Below are positions 15,669 through 19,085 of a stretch of DNA of 19,085 bases, one piece after another (position 1 is the first letter of the stretch; every line of letters starts with the position of its first letter). A model generated the notes under the pieces. It saw only the letters and a list, made by a program, of their open reading frames with translations. It had not been told where the DNA came from and searched no databases. This DNA comes from Spirochaetaceae bacterium (GTDB taxonomy: Bacteria > Spirochaetota > Spirochaetia > Treponematales > Breznakiellaceae), in assembly GCA_031265015.1 (NCBI GenBank), contig JAISDG010000003.1:1-19085 (forward strand). Reading direction: 5' to 3'. A program made the translations under genes and the position numbers.

Positions 15669-16168
15669 CTATCCGCCGTTCCCCTGGACAGGGCCCTGAG
15701 CGCCCGGGAAAGGGCGGCCTTTAACAAATCGTTGAGTACCTTGGAGGACGAAAGGCTTTTCTTTCCCAGGAACAGCGCCTTTCCCGCCGCCAGCGGGGCG
15801 TTTTCCCCGGCCCCGTCGTTATCCAGGATCCGGATCTCCGCGGACAGGGAACGGCGGGTTTTCCAGTTTTCCATGTATTCCCGTTCGATCAGGATCACGT
15901 CTATCCGGTAGTCCTGTCCCCGGACATAGCCCTTTTCCCGCAGCAGCAGGGGCACAAGACGGCGGGTTTCGGCTTCCACCGAATCCCAGCCGGCGTTTTT
16001 ATCCACCCGTACCGTCCCCAGTTCGGCGGAACCCAGGACCTTCGGGCCTTCCGGGGGCCAGCCCTTCCCCAGGGGATAAAACAGGGCCAGGGTCGAGCAG
16101 GAAGCCAGGAGGGCCGGAAGGATCGCCCAGAGGAACAGAAGTTTTACGGGATGATGTATGCTGTTCAT
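15665..16168 (-). CDS. Small predicted lipoprotein of unknown function
   Basis: This is a 167-aa protein. A hydrophobic signal with LLAS before C24 predicts lipidation. The mature part has no motif I recognise. It shows an alternating strand/helix look, with TVRVDKNAGWDSVEAETRRL, then YRIDVILIEREYMENWKTRR, then SLSAEIRILD and a helical Leu/Ala/Ser-rich end. It overlaps its neighbours on both sides by 4 bases (ATGA), so it is made in step with the TPR lipoprotein and the TolC-like channel and is likely part of the same complex. GGGGAGGGGGAG precedes the start. Confidence 0.78.
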   Translation of the reverse strand: MNSIHHPVKLLFLWAILPALLASCSTLALFYPLGKGWPPEGPKVLGSAELGTVRVDKNAGWDSVEAETRRLVPLLLREKGYVRGQDYRIDVILIEREYMENWKTRRSLSAEIRILDNDGAGENAPLAAGKALFLGKKSLSSSKVLNDLLKAALSRALRALSRGTADR

Positions 16169-16866
16169 TGCTCCCCCTCCCCGGCTGCGGAACCATCGCC
16201 CGCGGAATTCCCGCCGGCGGTATCCATGGTTCCGGTATCAATCAGGGTCCGCATATCCCTGATCCCCCGGACCAGGGAAGTGTTCCAGGGAAGGAGGATC
16301 TCCGCCCGGCGGAGGTCCTCCAGCGCGCCCTTCCGGTTCCCCGCGGCCCACCGGAGTTTCGCCCGGTCAACAAACACCAGCGCCGTTTCCGCGGAAGCCT
16401 CCACGGCCCTGTCCAGCAGGGCCGCGGCGTCTTCCCCATCCCCCCGTTCCGCCGCCAGGTCCGAGGCCAGCCGCAGGGCCTGCAGGTCGCCGGGATTATT
16501 CCGGAGCAGCCCTTCCGCCAGCTCCCGGGCTTCCCCGTCCTTTCCCTGTTCCCTTACAATCCGCGCCAGGAACAGGGAAGCCTCCGCCAGTTCCGGATGG
16601 CGGCGCAGCGCCCCCCGGAGCAGCTGTTCCGCTTCCTCCCCCCGGCCGAGGAAATAGAGGGCCTTGGATCGCAGCACCAGGGCCGGCGCGAAATTTCCGC
16701 AGCCTTCAAGCAAAGACCCGGTTTCCTCGAAACGGCCAGAGGCATAGGCGGCGGCGGCACGGCCGTAAAGGAGCAGCGTCTTTTCATCCCCGTCCTCCCC
16801 GCATGAAATAACGGCCAGCGCCAGGGCCGGCCCGAAAATCAGGCACGCCAACAGTTTTCTTTTCAT
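16165..16866 (-). CDS. TPR-repeat lipoprotein
   Basis: This is a 233-aa predicted lipoprotein with LAVIS before C22. The mature part is built of helical hairpins of about 34 residues with TPR-like signatures: AYASGRFEETGSLLE, ALYFLGRGEEAEQLLRGAL, REQGKDGEARELAEGLLRNN, AERGDGEDAAALLDRAVE and AAGNRKGALEDLRRAEILLP. TPRs act as protein-binding scaffolds, so it may assemble the envelope complex encoded downstream. The last 20 or so residues are a Gly/Ser/Asp-rich tail. The start at 16866 was preferred because it gives a clean lipoprotein signal two bases after the previous stop; the reading frame stays open far upstream but only as a shadow of the preceding gene. Confidence 0.82.
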   Translation of the reverse strand: MKRKLLACLIFGPALALAVISCGEDGDEKTLLLYGRAAAAYASGRFEETGSLLEGCGNFAPALVLRSKALYFLGRGEEAEQLLRGALRRHPELAEASLFLARIVREQGKDGEARELAEGLLRNNPGDLQALRLASDLAAERGDGEDAAALLDRAVEASAETALVFVDRAKLRWAAGNRKGALEDLRRAEILLPWNTSLVRGIRDMRTLIDTGTMDTAGGNSAGDGSAAGEGEQ

Positions 16867-16868
16867 TG

Positions 16869-17984
16869 TCAGCCCCGGGAAATATAGAGGAGCCGTTCCG
16901 CCCGGCGTCCCTGGGACCGTTCCGCTTCCCGGAGGAACCAGGTACGGAAAGCGCCCTCCCGGGCCAAAGCCCGCATAGCCCCGGAAGCGTACAGGGTGGA
17001 AGGATTGTCCGGCAGGGCCATGAGGGGGAGCAGTTCCGCCAGCAGCCCGGGGTCCTCCCGGCTGACCGCGCCGGAAACCGCCGCTTCTATCTCCGCCCTG
17101 GTTTTGACCGCCGGGGCTTCGGCGGAACCCAGTCCCATGGATTCGGCCAGGATGATCCGGCATTCCCCCGCGTAAGGCCCCGAGGGCGCAAGGTTTATGC
17201 ACCGTTCCGCGTAATCCGCCGCCATGCCGGAACCGGCGCCGCCCGTGGAACTGCCTGTGGAACCGGCGCGGAAAGCCCTCGCTGCCCGGAACCAGTATTC
17301 GGGAAAAGCCGCGTACCGGGCCCTGATGGCTCCGTAGGCGGAACGGGCTTCCCGGTCTCCGGCTTCCCCGGCGGTTTCCAGGGCGCAGACCAGCAGCATC
17401 CACCGGGAAAAGGAATCATCCTCCCCGCGGTACAGCCCCCGCAGCTGTTCCTCCGCTTCCTTCCAGCGGCCGTCAAAAAAAGCAAGAATCGCCGTGACCG
17501 CGGCTTCGGTCTGCCGCCGGCCGGTTTCGGAAAAACGCTGCCCCGTTTCCGGTTCCAGCAGTTTGGCAAGCCCCTCCCGGATCGCTTCCCTGGTAACGGC
17601 GCCGGTGGTAACGGCGGCGCCGGGGGTACCGCCGCCGATGCCCAAAGCATAGGCCCAGGAAAGTTCCTTAAAAACCGCCAGCACCGCCCCGGCATAATCC
17701 CCCGCCTGTTCCCGCAGGTTGGATTCCGCCAGCCCCAGACCCGGGACAAAATTCCCGGACCGTTCCAGTTCCGCCAGCTCCTCCAGCGCCGCATCCGCCG
17801 CCGCCTGTGTAACCGGCGCCGCCGGGTCCGGCGGTATTCCGGCAGGGCCGGAAATTCCCCCGGAGGCCGGACCGGACAAAACCGAAGCCGGCGAAACCGG
17901 CACAGTCCCACCCTCCCCCGAAGCCCCGGCGCAGGCGGCCAGCAGCGGACAAAGAAAGACAAGTACAATCCCTCGTGGCATCAT
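16869..17984 (-). CDS. Lipoprotein with TPR-like helical repeats, first gene of the RND operon
   Basis: This is a 371-aa predicted lipoprotein with PLLAA before C18. A low-complexity Gly/Ser/Pro/Ala linker (about 19-60) follows. The body is helical and Ala/Glu/Leu-rich, with pairs such as AALEELAELERSGNFVPGLG, AGDYAGAVLAVFKEL and FFDGRWKEAEEQLRGLYRG that look like TPR or Sel1-type hairpins. A short Gly/Ser/Thr run (about 241-255) interrupts it. The function is unknown; a scaffold is the natural guess. AAAGGAG lies 4 bases before the ATG at 17984 and 7 before a second ATG at 17981, so either could be used. The next gene starts two bases after its stop. Confidence 0.78.
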   Translation of the reverse strand: MMPRGIVLVFLCPLLAACAGASGEGGTVPVSPASVLSGPASGGISGPAGIPPDPAAPVTQAAADAALEELAELERSGNFVPGLGLAESNLREQAGDYAGAVLAVFKELSWAYALGIGGGTPGAAVTTGAVTREAIREGLAKLLEPETGQRFSETGRRQTEAAVTAILAFFDGRWKEAEEQLRGLYRGEDDSFSRWMLLVCALETAGEAGDREARSAYGAIRARYAAFPEYWFRAARAFRAGSTGSSTGGAGSGMAADYAERCINLAPSGPYAGECRIILAESMGLGSAEAPAVKTRAEIEAAVSGAVSREDPGLLAELLPLMALPDNPSTLYASGAMRALAREGAFRTWFLREAERSQGRRAERLLYISRG

Positions 17985-18019
17985 CAGACTCCTTTCGTTC
18001 AATTTCCCCCCAATCACTA

Positions 18020-18029
18020 CCCTATAGGG
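18020..18029. promoter_or_regulatory. 10-bp palindrome upstream of the operon
   Basis: CCCTATAGGG is a perfect palindrome 36 bases before the first gene of the RND operon. It could be a protein-binding site or part of a -10 region (TATAGG on the minus strand), but no matching -35 is visible. I cannot identify the operon promoter with confidence. Confidence 0.25.
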
Positions 18030-18094
18030 AACGGAAAGCCGGTTTTGCTTCTATGGGACGGGAAAAAAATGAAAAAAGAATTTACCGGGGGATC

Positions 18095-18345
18095 GAAATT
18101 TTATCACCAGGTCAAAGAAGTTAAAGGAGGAGAGGAAGGAGAGGAAGAAATTTTACCACGGACCACACGGACCAACACGGACCTGTTGTTTGAAATCTTT
18201 GCTTTTGTCCGTGTTGGTCCGGGCCTGTCCATGATAAAGAATTTTACCACCAGGTCAAAGAAGTTAAAGAAGGAGAGGAAGAAATTTTACCACAACGAAC
18301 CTTGGTTCGCCTTCACGGACCAACACGGACAAAGCAAGGATTTGG
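18095..18345. repeat. Two-unit intergenic repeat with inverted arms
   Basis: The gene-free stretch 17985-18410 is largely filled by this element. Unit 1 begins at 18095 and unit 2 at 18239. Both start with a GAATTTTACCACCAGGTC-like block, then AAAGAAGTTAAAG, a purine-rich GGAGAGGAA run (longer in unit 1), and GAAATTTTACCAC. Both then contain CACGGACCAACACGGAC (18166-18182 and 18314-18330). In unit 1 its core GGACCAACACGGAC (18169-18182) is answered by the perfect inverted copy GTCCGTGTTGGTCC (18207-18220) across a 24-base loop. Unit 2 also holds a small palindrome, CGAACC-TT-GGTTCG (18296-18309). It resembles dispersed, non-coding intergenic repeats; no ORF is supported in it. Confidence 0.75.
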
Positions 18346-18410
18346 AACCAAAAGTTCGTGATCGCGGGCCGTTTACTTTCGGGTTGAGATACTCATTGAA
18401 AACAAATAAT

Positions 18411-19085
18411 TCATCTGTCCCCGGTCATTTCCTCGGTAGTCCCGCCTTGTTCAGGCGGCTCGGGTACCAGCTTATAATCAACCAGCGCCCCGAAATGCGG
18501 CTCAAACGAAATTTTATGTACCTTTAGCGGCTCTTCCCATTCGGGATTACTTATTAAAAATGTTTCATCCCCTGAATGGTGATATAGTTCCCAGATTTGT
18601 TCTTTCATGTTAAGAAAACAATAGTGAGGCATGCCTACCAGTTTGACGGTTGTCCCGTCCCGCAGCGAGAAATCGTCAAACCCCGCAATCTCCAAATATG
18701 AATCCTCCGGATGAGGGTACTCCTCCTTGGCAGCATATTGCGTTATTTTAAAGGGGACGCCGTCAACCTTAAACGTCAACGGCGTTTCCCTTTTGGAACC
18801 CAGCCGGGTAATTTTGCTGCCCCTGATCCCTATGTACGATATGTTTTTGTCAATGACATTGCCGTTAACCACCAGGTTAAACGCCACCCTGTTGTTGCCG
18901 GTTCTTATCCATTCCAAGTATCCGTTCGGGTGATCCACGGACGCGAAGGCCTTCAGGTGAATGTTTCCTCCTTCCGTGACAATGGTCGCGGGGAACAAGT
19001 TCCAGCCCGATTTCCTGCTCAGCGTGAACACATAGACGGCAGCATCACCTTCCCCTTCCCGAAATACCCGGCAATGGGAAAGCAG
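18411..19085 (-). CDS. Hypothetical protein, 5' end beyond the window
   Basis: This is a reading frame open to the window edge, with 224 residues visible. An internal GTG at 19031 is the first possible start here, but the 18 codons upstream of it are also open and protein-like, so the gene probably begins outside. The sequence is rich in strand-forming residues (GNNRVAFNLVVNGNVIDKNI, TPLTFKVDGVPFKITQY, GTTVKLVGMPHYCFLNMKEQ) with an acidic, Pro-rich end. No known motif is visible. Composition is intermediate between the operon and the AT-rich island. The frame ends just outside the repeat region at 18095-18345. Confidence 0.65.
   Translation of the reverse strand: MLSHCRVFREGEGDAAVYVFTLSRKSGWNLFPATIVTEGGNIHLKAFASVDHPNGYLEWIRTGNNRVAFNLVVNGNVIDKNISYIGIRGSKITRLGSKRETPLTFKVDGVPFKITQYAAKEEYPHPEDSYLEIAGFDDFSLRDGTTVKLVGMPHYCFLNMKEQIWELYHHSGDETFLISNPEWEEPLKVHKISFEPHFGALVDYKLVPEPPEQGGTTEEMTGDR

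Noticed and set aside
16867..17403. N-terminal extension of the TPR lipoprotein
   Set aside because: It overlaps the preceding lipoprotein gene in another frame and would bury the lipoprotein signal.
18095..18345. CRISPR array
   Set aside because: There are only two unequal units with partly shared interiors and inverted arms; no regular short repeats and spacers, and no cas genes.
16866..18527. Plus-strand reading frame of 553 codons across the first operon gene and the repeat region
   Set aside because: It is antisense to a well-supported lipoprotein gene, low in complexity, and runs through the intergenic repeats.

Overview
The window looks like the chromosome of a diderm bacterium and is mostly GC-rich. 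The best guess is a spirochaete related to host-associated or free-living Treponema/Spirochaeta. This rests on the density of predicted lipoproteins, their loose lipoboxes, and an RND system studded with Ig-like and TPR lipoproteins. That is an inference from style, not from a marker gene.

Layout. (1) Positions 66-1868, minus strand: a GH13 alpha-glucosidase of the oligo-1,6-glucosidase type. All catalytic motifs are present, and an odd palindromic in-frame insertion sits in its C-terminal domain. (2) Positions 2045-2690, plus strand: a VapBC toxin-antitoxin pair with its own promoter and a candidate operator. (3) Positions 2691-2847: a GC-rich gap, then a strong promoter. (4) Positions 2848-3609, plus strand: an AT-rich gene for a signal-peptide protein with two CxxC pairs; its mRNA may be leaderless. 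Blocks 2 and 4 are clearly AT-rich against their GC-rich surroundings and look foreign or recently acquired. (5) Positions 3596-17984, minus strand: one tightly packed nine-gene operon filling most of the window. In transcription order it encodes a TPR-like lipoprotein (371 aa), a TPR lipoprotein (233 aa), a small lipoprotein (167 aa), a TolC-type outer-membrane factor, a lipid-anchored periplasmic adaptor, two Ig-like (SbsA/Big_5 type) multidomain lipoproteins, and two tandem RND permeases. (6) Positions 17985-18410: a gene-free stretch upstream of the operon, filled by a two-unit intergenic repeat with inverted arms. (7) Positions 18411-19085, minus strand: the 3' part of a hypothetical gene that runs off the window edge.

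How the genes work together. The two permeases, the adaptor and the TolC-like channel make a complete tripartite efflux machine, possibly with a heteromeric pump as in MdtBC. Five further lipoproteins (two Ig-like, two TPR-like, one small) lie in the same operon, with overlapping or nearly touching genes. Such accessories are not part of a textbook RND cassette. The most interesting hypothesis is an RND-driven export or envelope-assembly system with its own periplasmic scaffold of lipoproteins. What it transports cannot be read from the sequence.
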